Below are positions 26,001 through 33,012 of a stretch of DNA of 64,000 nucleotides, piece after piece. Made by a program: the position numbers and the translations under genes. The notes beneath the pieces are model-generated. The model worked only from the letters and a program-made list of their open reading frames with translations, ran no database searches and was not told the origin of the DNA. Position 1 is the first letter of the stretch. Each line of letters starts with the position of its first letter. Source of the DNA: Myxococcales bacterium (lineage in GTDB: Bacteria > Myxococcota_A > Polyangia > Haliangiales > Haliangiaceae); assembly GCA_016794525.1 (NCBI GenBank), contig JAEUJY010000040.1, positions 62,001 to 126,000 of the forward strand, given 5' to 3'.

Positions 26001-26922
26001 ACATAGGCCCCTGCGCGATCGGGTAGCGCAGCCCGTGGGCGGCGGCCAGCGGCGCGCCCGGCGCCAGCGGCGCCAGCGCGGCGGCCTGCTCGACGTAGCC
26101 GATCATCGCGGCGCGCACGCCGCGCACCGCGGCGCCGACGGTGGCGAACCGCTCGGCGAACCCGCGGGCCAGCGCCGCGTCCTGGCCGATCGGCAGGAGA
26201 TCGTCGACGAGCGAGTCGCCGCCGAGCCGGGCCCGCACCGCCGCCGCGTCGAGGTCGCCCAGGCCCGCGACCGGCAGGTCGGGGCGCGTATAGATACGGT
26301 GGCCGGCGATCAGCGTGGTCTCGCTGCCGTCCATCGCGGCGATCGCGGCGCGCACCGGCGGCGGCAGCGACGACTCGCGGCACAGCGCGAGCTGGCTGTC
26401 GAGCACGACGCCGGCCGCGCCGCCGGCGACGCAGGCCGCGGCGGCGTGCAGGCCGATCCCGCCCTGGCCCCACACCGGCACGGTGAGCGCCGCGACCAGC
26501 TGCTGCACCAGCACGAACGTCGTCGCGTCGCCGACGCGCCCGCCGGCCTCGCCGCCCTTGGCGATCACGCCGGCGGCGCCGGCCGCGACCGCCGCGCGGG
26601 CCTCGGCGAGGCTGGTGACCTGGGCCAGCACCGGTCGGTCGGCGAACCGCGCGACGGCGGCGACGTCGGCCACGATCACCGCGCTGACCCACGCGGGCAG
26701 GTCGGTGGCGGCGACCGCGCAGCTGTCCGGGATCCGGACCGCGCCGCGATCGACCTGGTGGCCGAGCGCGGCCAGCGCGTGGCGCGCCCGGTCGGGATCG
26801 CGGCCGAGGTCGAGCACGCCGAGCGCGCCGGCGGCACACGCCGCGGCGACCAGCCCGACGTCCGGGCGTTCGCACGGTGACAGGACCAGGATCGGCGGGG
26901 GCGGGTGATGGTCGCGGATCAT
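20080..26922 (-). CDS. PfaD-PfaD-KS-AT-ACP-KR synthase (iterative PKS, PUFA/hglE-like)
   Basis: 2280 residues. Residues 1-640 hold two tandem nitronate-monooxygenase/PfaD-type FMN domains. The first has IAKGGEAGGRVG and VPVWGQGGIG; the second has LRYPIAQGPMSRVSD, FEGRECGGHVGPRSS and VSVLFAGGIHDARS. In PUFA synthases this family is the trans-acting enoyl reductase. KS, about 657-1100: Cys854 in YTVDAACASSLAAVD, EAHGTGTVVGD and KSQIGHTKCAAG. AT, about 1195-1490: LLCPGQGSQ and Ser1293 in GGHSYGEL. One ACP around Ser1716 with the PUFA-type motif LSIDSIKRIEI. KR, about 1800-2270: VLITGGARGITARVA and Tyr2188 in VDYATANQAL. The ATG was preferred over an upstream TTG; GGAG lies 6 bp before it. It is the first gene of the operon and, with the next gene, supplies all steps for a reduced chain. 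Confidence 0.93.
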   Translation of the reverse strand: MIRDHHPPPPILVLSPCERPDVGLVAAACAAGALGVLDLGRDPDRARHALAALGHQVDRGAVRIPDSCAVAATDLPAWVSAVIVADVAAVARFADRPVLAQVTSLAEARAAVAAGAAGVIAKGGEAGGRVGDATTFVLVQQLVAALTVPVWGQGGIGLHAAAACVAGGAAGVVLDSQLALCRESSLPPPVRAAIAAMDGSETTLIAGHRIYTRPDLPVAGLGDLDAAAVRARLGGDSLVDDLLPIGQDAALARGFAERFATVGAAVRGVRAAMIGYVEQAAALAPLAPGAPLAAAHGLRYPIAQGPMSRVSDRAAFAEAVAAAGGLPFLALSLSSGAEVRALVAETAARLGDRPWGVGILGFVPAELREEQLAVLHDIKPPVALIAGGRPSQAAPLEAAGIATYLHVPSPGLLDLFLKDGARRFVFEGRECGGHVGPRSSFALWEAQLERLLAHPAVAEVSVLFAGGIHDARSCAMVAALAAPLAARGAKVGVLMGTAYLFTHEAVASGAIQPGFQQAAIACEATSLLETAPGHATRCADTAFTAAFAAEKARLAATGATPQERWAALEQLNLGRLRIAAKGLRREGDAIVAVDAATQAADGMFMIGQVAALRASTCSIAELHHQVSGDGQALLAARAEALATDAPRPVRPRGNATPVDVAIVGVAAIFPGAGDTDGFWANIVGGKDSVGEVPASRWSVAQFYDPAATGAGAGKKTPCKWGGFLAPVPFDPLAYGIPPRSLEAIEPVQLLSLEVARRAIDDAGYASAVSTGGRPLDRERTAVIFGAEAGTDLSSAYGFRAMFPHYVGELPPELDRALPTLTEDSFPGVLANVIAGRIANRLDLGGANYTVDAACASSLAAVDLAVKELVTGGSDVVVCGGADLHNSINDYLLFASVHALSTTGRCHTFDADADGIVLGEGVAAVVLKRVADAERDGDRIYAVIKGVAGASDGKSLGLTAPRKEGQIRAVERAYRQAGVSPAEVGLVEAHGTGTVVGDRTELATLTDVFGRAGAAPGACVLGSVKSQIGHTKCAAGMAGLIKCALALYHGVLPPTLHVKKPNPAWDPATSPFRFLDAARPWTAARRVAAVSAFGFGGTNFHAVLAAHDRASSGLPAWPAELLVFRGADRAAIEPLLAAVRARLAASPPPRLRDLARTVAAHGHGPVQLAIVADDLADLRAKLDAPTPDRRGVFAAGDVRGPIALLCPGQGSQRPGMLAELFLAFPRLRDLLVRGAPWAATMLPPAAFTEAERAAQAAALTDTRVAQPALGVADLAVVELLGALGVVPAMAGGHSYGELAALAAAGAITVDDLLPLSQLRGEAILAAAGGDPGTMLAVAASAAAVQPLLADHPDVIIANDNGPRQCVLAGSVAAIERVAPALTAAGLTTRRIPVAAAFHSPIVAGAEAALAARMATLDVRAPRIPVWSNVTAAPYPATPDGVRATLAAQVARPVRFAAQVEAMYAAGARIFVEAGPGQVLTRLVAEVLGDRPHVAVACDPGSGSSLRSLLRAIATLATHGVDVDLAPLFADRDAAVLDLDGKKRKGPSAGWLIDGHTARPADAPPPPPAQPVALALAPTAAPAARFSIPHDDDGPRSFQESPLASDRDALVLEYLHNVRTAITSQRDVMLAYLGSAPALADERPADERPAARARMARPTLPTHPVDAPPPPVVIDVPPEPAALDPMALVLAIVSERTGYPPETLGPDLDLEADLSIDSIKRIEIVGELASRLGLKVAGGGNDAMVEELATRKTLRGLVDWLAAKLGAPSPGAVVAEIAAGDTVPVAVPTAAPAPAPLELGRFVFSRITVPTPSPRDAAIAGRTLVVVDDGLGVAPHLATRLAAGGADVQVVAASDRIARPDVHGLIDLTGLATTAQDGDGATAAMTAMFDHVKHAVVGGASSLLVATGLGGRFGEAPVASGLRGDGAGGLIKTVAAEWPAVRARRLDLDPREAPERLAEVIHAELCADDDLLEVGHAGGERSTRTLVPAQVGAGGDLALGPDAVVLITGGARGITARVAVELARRWRCQIELVGRSPLPPPEHPALIAAADAPALRKAILAAGLASEPAAVEARCARTLADREIRTTLAAITAAGATVRYHACDVRTPAFAAVIDDVYARHGRLDGVIHGAGVLEDKLIRHKTADSFARVYATKVAGALTLAERLRPDTRFVVFFASISGALGNRGQVDYATANQALAALAAALAPRITGRVVAIDWGPWAGTGMVSPELEREYARRGLGLIDPAAGVARLLAELGSDARDTEVVIVGGDPRALAPRAVDHA

Positions 26923-27325
26923 CGACAACTCCGGGACGCGCAGACGCTACAGCACGGGCCGGGTCGCGGTCGACGACTTCCCGGCGACAACGTCGCGGGC
27001 CCGCGCTGACATGGGCCGTCCGGTCGCGAATCCCGCACGTCACCGACGCCTGTTCGGACTTGATCAGCCTCGGGCCCCCGCGCGCGGCGCCGCCAGCCAC
27101 GTCGGTGCCGGGCCCACACCCTGTGGCCTGCTTTCTCACACTTACCTCGGGGCCGCGTGGGCGCGCCCACCGGCGCTGCATCGTCACGGCGGCGGCGCAC
27201 CCGCCGCGACGACGACGCAAGGGCTGCGCGACCCGCGCGGGGCCCGCGCGGGGGCGGCGCCCACCGCGATGGATCGGCCGCGCGAACGATCGACTTGTCG
27301 TCGCGCACGACCTAACGTCCGCGCG
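26923..27325. promoter_or_regulatory. divergent intergenic region of the synthase operon
   Basis: 403 bp separate the minus-strand synthase operon from the plus-strand methyltransferase gene, long for this compact DNA. It must carry both promoters. It contains a locally less G+C-rich stretch around 27118-27150 (CCTGCTTTCTCACACTTACC) and a hairpin-forming CGCGCGGGGCCCGCGCG near 27236-27252. I could not assign convincing -35/-10 boxes on either strand, nor an open frame that looks like a gene. Confidence 0.45.
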
Positions 27326-28171
27326 ATGGCGAGCACCGCCGTGACCCGGCGCGGCGACCTCAGCGTCACCGCGTACTACACCGCCCATACGTGGCGCTGG
27401 GGCAAGCTCGCCGGCGCCGAGCTGTTCACCGGCCGCAAGAGCCGCGACGTCTTCAACGCCACCAACCTCGCGCTCGGCGTGGCGCGGCTGTTCCGGCGCG
27501 ATCTGCCGTCGCTGCGCCACGGGCTGGTGCAGCGCCACGTGATGATCGATCGGCTGGCCGCCGCCAGCGGATGCGCGCAGGTGCTCGAGCTGGCCGCGGG
27601 GCTGTCCCGGCGCGGCGTGACGATGTCGGCCGATCCCGCGCTGCGCTACGTCGAGGTCGACCTGCCGGCGATGATCGCCCACAAGCAGCGGCTGCTGAGC
27701 AAGAGCGCGCGCGGCCGGGAGATCGCCGCGCGACCCAACCTGGTGCTGCACGCCGGCGACGCGACGACGCTGGGGCTCGACGAGGTGCTGGCGCCCGGGC
27801 CGGTGTGCGTGATCGCCGAGGGCCTGCTGGTGTACCTCGACGCGTCGGCGCAGCAGGCGCTGTGGCGGCGGGTGGCGGCGCTGTGCGCGGCGCGGCCGGG
27901 CAGCGCGCTGGTGTTCGACCTGGTGCCGTTCGTCGAGCAGCCGCGTCCGGGCCGGGTCGGCCGCGGCTTCGAGCGGCTGTTCAAGCGCGCGACCAAGGGC
28001 GCGACGATGGCGTTCGACGGCCGCACCCGCGACGACATCGCCGCCGAGCTGCGCGCCGCGGGCTTCACCACCGTCGAGCGGATCGCGCCCGCCGACGCGC
28101 CGCCGGCGTGGGCGGTGCCGCACCTGGCCCGCCGGACCCAGCAGCTGGTGTGGCGCGCGGCGGTGGCCTGA
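27326..28171 (+). CDS. LCM/Ppm1-family SAM-dependent O-methyltransferase
   Basis: 281 residues with the leucine-carboxyl-methyltransferase (PCMT/TCMP) pattern: N-terminal RQRHVMID-like helix, VLELAAGLSRRGVTMS as motif I, YVEVDLPAMIAHKQRLL as motif II and VCVIAEGLLVYLD as the post-III segment. The family methylates carboxyls or hydroxyls, often on polyketides in actinobacteria. It is transcribed divergently from the synthase operon, so it may methylate the same product under shared control; that link is positional only. The ATG in GCGCGATGGC was chosen because the family similarity begins soon after it; longer open frame exists upstream without similarity. Confidence 0.85.
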   Translation: MASTAVTRRGDLSVTAYYTAHTWRWGKLAGAELFTGRKSRDVFNATNLALGVARLFRRDLPSLRHGLVQRHVMIDRLAAASGCAQVLELAAGLSRRGVTMSADPALRYVEVDLPAMIAHKQRLLSKSARGREIAARPNLVLHAGDATTLGLDEVLAPGPVCVIAEGLLVYLDASAQQALWRRVAALCAARPGSALVFDLVPFVEQPRPGRVGRGFERLFKRATKGATMAFDGRTRDDIAAELRAAGFTTVERIAPADAPPAWAVPHLARRTQQLVWRAAVA

Positions 28172-28253
28172 CGCCCGCGCGACCGGGCGCGTCATCATCG
28201 ATTTTCGCAGCCGCCGCTCCCCGATCGATCACCCGGCCGGGGTGTCCCGGCGG

Positions 28254-28259
28254 TACAAT
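28254..28259 (+). promoter_or_regulatory. possible -10 box for a near-leaderless kinase transcript
   Basis: TACAAT ends 8 bp before the GTG at 28268 and matches the -10 consensus at five of six positions. No good -35 hexamer is found 16-18 bp upstream, and no ribosome site precedes the GTG. If used, transcription would begin at or next to the start codon. Confidence 0.3.
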
Positions 28260-28267
28260 GGTCGACT

Positions 28268-31200
28268 GTGGGGGACGCCCAGTTCGAAGCGGGCACCGAT
28301 GATCGTTTCGTCATCCGCGGCAAGCTCGGCGCGGGTGGGATGGGCGTCGTGTACCGCGCGTGGGATCAGGTCGCGCAGCGCGAGGTCGCGCTCAAGACGC
28401 TGAAGGCCACCAGCGCCCGCGACCTGTTCCGGTTCAAGCGCGAGTTCCGCGCGCTGTGCGACCTGGCCCACCCCGGGCTGTGCACGCTGCACGAGCTGCA
28501 CACCACCGGCGACGAGTGGTTCTTCACGATGGAGCTGGTGCGCGGCGTGCCGTTCATCGACTGGGTGCGGCCCAGCGCCGGCAGCGATCGGCCGCGGATC
28601 GACGACGACACCGAGACCCGCCCGCTGGCGCGCCCGCGCACCGCGGTGGTCGCGGCGCCGCGCGACCTCGACCGGCTCGAGCGCGCGCTCGGGCAGTTCG
28701 CCGACGCGCTGTACGCGCTGCACGCCGCCGGCAAGCTGCACCGCGACCTCAAGCCGTCCAACGTGCTGGTCGAGCCGAGCGGTCGGCTGGTGGTCCTCGA
28801 CTTCGGCCTGGTGTCGGATCTCGATCTGGGCGGCGTCGATCACACCCACGAGCGCGCGGCGGTCGGCACGCCGGTCTACATGTCGCCGGAGCAGGCCGCG
28901 GACGTGCCGCTGACGCCGGCCAGCGACTGGTACTCGTTCGGCGTGATGCTGTTCGAGGCGCTGACCGGGCGCCGGCCGTTCGAGGGCCGCCCCGACGACG
29001 TCATGCGCAAGAAGCAGCTCGAGGCGGCGCCCGCCGTGCTGGTCGAGGCGCCCGACGCGCCGCCGGCGCTGGCCCGGCTGTGCGCGGCGCTGCTCGATCC
29101 CGATCCGCGCAAGCGGCCCGACGGCCGGGCGGTGCTCGACGCGCTGGGCCGCGAGCCGTCGCTGGCGACCGCCACCGTGCAGCGCACCACCAGCGGGCCG
29201 TTCGTCGGTCGGGAGGCGCAGCTGGCGGCGCTGCACCGCGCGCTGCTCGACGCGCGCCACCACGGCGTCGCGGTCTTCGTGCGCGCGGCGTCGGGCATGG
29301 GCAAGTCGGCGCTGGTGGCGCGGTTCCTCCAGGACGCGGCCGGCGGCGCGCTGGTGCTGGCCGGGCGCTGCCACGAGCGCGAGCAGGTCCCGTTCAAGAC
29401 CCTCGACACGCTGATCGACGCGCTCACGACCGCGCTGCTCAAGCTCGATCCCGACGAGCTGACCCTGCTCTTGCCGCGCGACATCGGCGCGCTGGCCCGG
29501 CTGTTCCCGGTGCTGCGACGGGTGCCGGCGATCGCCGAGCCGGCGCTGCGCCGGTTCCAGGCGATCGATCCGCAGGAGGCCCGGCGCCGGGCGTTCGCGG
29601 CGCTGCGCTACCTGCTCGGCCAGCTGGCGGCGCGCCAGCCGGTGGTGGTCTACGTCGACGATCTGCAGTGGGGCGACGCCGACAGCGCCGGCTTCCTCGG
29701 CGACCTGATCGCGCGCAGCGACCGGCCGCCGATCCTGGTCGTGCTCGCCCACCGCAGCGAGGACACCGACAGCGACATGGTGACCGCGGTGCAGCGCCGC
29801 GTGACGACCGCGTCCGAGCCGCCCGACGTGCGGGTGCTCGACCTGCCGCCGCTGGCCGTCGACGACGCCCACGATCTGGTGCGGCTGGTGTCGGGCTTCG
29901 AGGGCGACGTCGGGCCGTGGGCCGAGTCGCTGGTGCGCGACGCCGGCGGCAACACGATGTTCCTGGTCGAGCTGGCGCGCTCGGCCGGCGTCGCCGGCGG
30001 CGCGGCGACCCTCGACGAGCTGCTGCGGCGCCGGATCGCGCAGCTGGCGCCGCCGGTGAGCGCGCTGCTCACGACCTGCGCGGTCGCCGGCCGGCCGATG
30101 CCGCTGGCGATCGCCGCCCAGGCCGCCGCGGTCGACGACGCCGGCGCCGCGCTGGCGACGCTGCGCGCCGAGCGCCTGGTGCGGGCCACCGGCGATCGCA
30201 TCGAGCCGTTCCACGATCGCGTGCGGGCGGCGGTCACCGACGAGCTGCCCCACGAGCGGCTGGCGGCGATCCACGCCGCGCTGGCCCGCGCCTACCACGC
30301 GCTGGCGCCCGATCAGCCCGAGCCGCTGGTCGATCACCTGCTGGGCGCCGGCGCCACCGACGAGGTGGCCGCGCCGGCGATGCGCGCCGCCACCGCCGCC
30401 GCGCAGATCCTGGCCTTCCGTCGCGCCGCTGATCTGTACGCGATCGCGCTCGAGTTCGGCGAGCTGCCGCCGGCCGAGCGCCAGGCGACGCTGGTGGCGC
30501 AGGCCGGCGCGCTGGTCAACGCCGGCCAGGTGACCGCGGCGGCGCTGGCCTACCGCGAGGCCGCGGCGCAGGCCGAGGGCGACGACCGCTTCGAGCTGCG
30601 CCGCCTGCAGCTCGAGCAGCTGCTGCGCGCCGCCGAGCTGCGCGAGGGCATGGCGCTGGCCAACGAGCTGCTGGCCGAGCTGGGGCGGACCCTGCCGGTG
30701 GGGCCGCGCGGCATCGCGTGGGCGGTGATCAAGCAGCGCGCCGCGCTGCGGCTGCGCGGCAAGCGATTCAAGGCGCGCGCCGTCGCGGCGCTGCCGGCCG
30801 CCGCGGTGCGCGAGGTCGACGCGCTGTGGTCGATCGCCAGCGGGCTGGCGTTCGCCAACCCGGCGCTGGGCAAGGTCGTGCAGCTGTGGCACCTGCGCGC
30901 GGCGCTCGCGCTCGGCGAGCGGTCGCGGATCGCGCAGGCGCTGGCGATCGAGATCGGCTACCTGGGCGTGGCCGGCAGCGCCACCCACAAGGCGTGCCTG
31001 CGCGCCGGCGCCGAGGCCCAGGCGCTGGCCGACGCGCTGGGCGAGTCGCGGCTGGTCGGGCTGGTCGCGACCTGCAAGGGCTTCGCGACGTTCTTGAACG
31101 GGCAGTGGAAGCAGGCGCGCCACGATCTCGAGCTGGGCCACCGGCTGATGAGCGACGAGGGCGTGAGCGCGCGCTGGGAGCTCGACCTCAACGAGATGTT

Positions 31201-31948
31201 CCACCTGGCGGCGCTGTACTACGCCGGCGAGACCCGCGAGCTGGTGCGGTTGACGCCGCTGTACCTGCGCGACGCCGAGGATCGCGGCGACGTCTACGCG
31301 CAGCACGGCCTGCGCGCGTGGCGATCCAACCAGGCGTGGCTGGTGCAGGACAAGCCCGAGGACGCGCGCGCCCACGTGCTGGGCGTCGCGCAGGCGCGCG
31401 CCGACATCGCCGACTACAACCTCCACGACTACTACCAGCTCCTGGCCAACGCCCAGATCGATCTCTACGTCGGCGACGGCGACGGCGCGCTCGAGCGGAC
31501 CGAGCGCAGCTGGCACAAGCTCGACCAGGCGTTCCTGTTCCGCATCCAGAGCGTGCGCATCGAGGCGCAGTACCTGCTGGCGCGGAGCGCGCTGGCCACC
31601 GCCGACGGCGCGCGCAAGGCCGAGCGGCTGGCGCTCGCCGAGCGGGCCGCGGCGGCGCTGGCCCGCGAGCCGGTGGCGTGGTCGCGGGCGCTGGCGCTGC
31701 TGGTGCGCGCCGGCGTCGCCCACCACCGCGGCGTCGTCGCCGACGCCGACCGCGCCTACCGCGAGGCCGAGGCCGCGCTGGCCGCGTGCGACATGGCCAA
31801 CTTCGCGCGGGTGGCGGTGCTGGCCCGCGGCGAGGTGATCGGCGGCGCCGACGGCGCGGCGCTGGTGGCGACCGCCACCGCCGGCCTCACGGCCCAGGCG
31901 GTGGTCGACGTCGGGCGCTGGACCCGGATGATCCTGCCGCGGCCGTGA
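28268..31948 (+). CDS. Ser/Thr protein kinase fused to AAA ATPase and TPR-like region
   Basis: 1226 residues from GTG. Kinase domain, about 17-300: Gly loop KLGAGGMGVVYRAWDQ, Lys in VALKTL, catalytic LHRDLKPSNVL (Asp160), DFGLVSD and the SPEQ activation segment end. AAA_16-type ATPase, about 310-660: PFVGREAQLAAL, Walker A ASGMGKSALVARF (Lys346) and Walker B-like VVVYVDDLQWGD. The remaining ~550 residues are helical Ala/Leu/Glu-rich repeats typical of a MalT/TPR superhelix. This kinase-ATPase-TPR organisation is frequent in myxobacteria and acts as a large cytoplasmic signalling hub. There is no membrane helix. The output and ligand are unknown, and it stands alone transcriptionally. Confidence 0.93.
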   Translation: MGDAQFEAGTDDRFVIRGKLGAGGMGVVYRAWDQVAQREVALKTLKATSARDLFRFKREFRALCDLAHPGLCTLHELHTTGDEWFFTMELVRGVPFIDWVRPSAGSDRPRIDDDTETRPLARPRTAVVAAPRDLDRLERALGQFADALYALHAAGKLHRDLKPSNVLVEPSGRLVVLDFGLVSDLDLGGVDHTHERAAVGTPVYMSPEQAADVPLTPASDWYSFGVMLFEALTGRRPFEGRPDDVMRKKQLEAAPAVLVEAPDAPPALARLCAALLDPDPRKRPDGRAVLDALGREPSLATATVQRTTSGPFVGREAQLAALHRALLDARHHGVAVFVRAASGMGKSALVARFLQDAAGGALVLAGRCHEREQVPFKTLDTLIDALTTALLKLDPDELTLLLPRDIGALARLFPVLRRVPAIAEPALRRFQAIDPQEARRRAFAALRYLLGQLAARQPVVVYVDDLQWGDADSAGFLGDLIARSDRPPILVVLAHRSEDTDSDMVTAVQRRVTTASEPPDVRVLDLPPLAVDDAHDLVRLVSGFEGDVGPWAESLVRDAGGNTMFLVELARSAGVAGGAATLDELLRRRIAQLAPPVSALLTTCAVAGRPMPLAIAAQAAAVDDAGAALATLRAERLVRATGDRIEPFHDRVRAAVTDELPHERLAAIHAALARAYHALAPDQPEPLVDHLLGAGATDEVAAPAMRAATAAAQILAFRRAADLYAIALEFGELPPAERQATLVAQAGALVNAGQVTAAALAYREAAAQAEGDDRFELRRLQLEQLLRAAELREGMALANELLAELGRTLPVGPRGIAWAVIKQRAALRLRGKRFKARAVAALPAAAVREVDALWSIASGLAFANPALGKVVQLWHLRAALALGERSRIAQALAIEIGYLGVAGSATHKACLRAGAEAQALADALGESRLVGLVATCKGFATFLNGQWKQARHDLELGHRLMSDEGVSARWELDLNEMFHLAALYYAGETRELVRLTPLYLRDAEDRGDVYAQHGLRAWRSNQAWLVQDKPEDARAHVLGVAQARADIADYNLHDYYQLLANAQIDLYVGDGDGALERTERSWHKLDQAFLFRIQSVRIEAQYLLARSALATADGARKAERLALAERAAAALAREPVAWSRALALLVRAGVAHHRGVVADADRAYREAEAALAACDMANFARVAVLARGEVIGGADGAALVATATAGLTAQAVVDVGRWTRMILPRP

Positions 31949-31958
31949 GGGCGGCGGG

Positions 31959-32975
31959 TCAATCGAAGATGTCGAAGCCGCCGTCGAAGCCGCCGTCGAA
32001 GACGTCGCCGGCGTCGCTGGCCGCGTCGCCGACGCTGTCACCGGCATCGCCGACGCCGTCGGCGGCATCGCCGACGCTGTCGCCGACGTCGGCCGCTTCG
32101 GCCAGCCCGCCGGGGCCGTCCACGTCCGGCATGTGCTCGCTGACGCCGGGCGTGTCGAGGCTCCCGATCGCGTCGCCGGCGTAGTTGACGATCGTGACGT
32201 CGGGCGTCATCGCCATCGACCAGATCGCGGTCCACATCAACACGTCGGTGACCATCCACAGCGGGCTCGGGTAGTAGGCCCAGTACGGGTCGTAGGCCGG
32301 CGCGGTCGGTGGCGGCGTCACCGTCGGCGTCTGGCCGGGGCGGCGCACCTGCACCTCGGCCCGCGCCACCGCCGCGGTGGCCTCGGGCATCGCGGTGGCG
32401 ATCGCGTCGCGGACCCGCGCGACGAAGCTGTCGAACTGGACGCGCGCGACCTCGAGCGTCGCGCGGTCCTTGGTCAGCGGCTCGATCCGCGCGCGGTAGG
32501 CGTCGGCCGACTCGTTCGGGCGCGGCTCGAAGGCCTGGACGCGGCCGCCGATCACGACCCGGACCGCCGGCTCGTCGACCGGGTGCTCGCCGCGGGCCTG
32601 GACCTCGATCACCAGGTGCAGCCCGGCCTCGACGTGCTCGACCGCGAGGCGCAGCGAGCCGAACGCGCCACCGATCGCCGCCGCCTGCTCGTGGAACGCC
32701 AGAAACAGGTCGCCGAGGTCGTCGGGCCGGCCGTGGCGATCCTGGAACAGCACCAGGTCGTCGACGACCAGCGACAGCGCGTTGGTCGCGCCCAGCGTGG
32801 TGAGCGCGTCGCGCACGGCGTCGACGACCGCCGCGGCTTCGAGCGCCGCCCGCATCGCGCCGGTCCGGAGATCGGGATCGCCGCCGAAGGCCCGCTTGAC
32901 CTTGTCCCAGAACCGAGGCTCGCGCAGGACGACCTCGCCTGCGACCCGCACCGCGATCATCCCTGACAGCTTCAT
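31959..32975 (-). CDS. hypothetical protein with Asp/Gly-rich repetitive tail
   Basis: 338 residues, no family recognised. Residues 1-205 are a mixed alpha/beta domain with no signal peptide. A Pro/Thr linker (about 213-225) leads to an aromatic stretch (YDPYWAYYPSPLWMVTDVLM ... WTAIWSMAM) that could lie on or in a membrane. The last ~60 residues are imperfect repeats of VGDAxDGVGDAGDSVGDA and end FDGGFDGGFDIFD. The tail is very acidic. It is convergent with the kinase gene and 37 bp downstream of the secretin gene on the same strand, so it may share that transcript. A role with the secretin is only a positional guess. Confidence 0.65.
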   Translation of the reverse strand: MKLSGMIAVRVAGEVVLREPRFWDKVKRAFGGDPDLRTGAMRAALEAAAVVDAVRDALTTLGATNALSLVVDDLVLFQDRHGRPDDLGDLFLAFHEQAAAIGGAFGSLRLAVEHVEAGLHLVIEVQARGEHPVDEPAVRVVIGGRVQAFEPRPNESADAYRARIEPLTKDRATLEVARVQFDSFVARVRDAIATAMPEATAAVARAEVQVRRPGQTPTVTPPPTAPAYDPYWAYYPSPLWMVTDVLMWTAIWSMAMTPDVTIVNYAGDAIGSLDTPGVSEHMPDVDGPGGLAEAADVGDSVGDAADGVGDAGDSVGDAASDAGDVFDGGFDGGFDIFD

Positions 32976-33012
32976 GGACGGGACGATAGCCGAGCGCGTG
33001 GCGGCGCGCCGC

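Noticed and set aside
19942-26880. Plus-strand open frame of about 2300 codons opposite the PfaD-KS-AT-ACP-KR gene
   Set aside because: Low-complexity composition and no motif; the reverse strand holds all catalytic signatures.
9139-26922. Calling the locus a true omega-3 PUFA synthase
   Set aside because: There is only one in-chain ACP, no chain-length-factor KS (both KS have active Cys) and a single dehydratase, unlike pfaABCD. Only the family relationship is kept.
27011-27325. Longer N-terminus for the LCM methyltransferase
   Set aside because: The 105 upstream codons are Arg/Pro/Ala-rich without similarity, and would remove most of the divergent promoter region.
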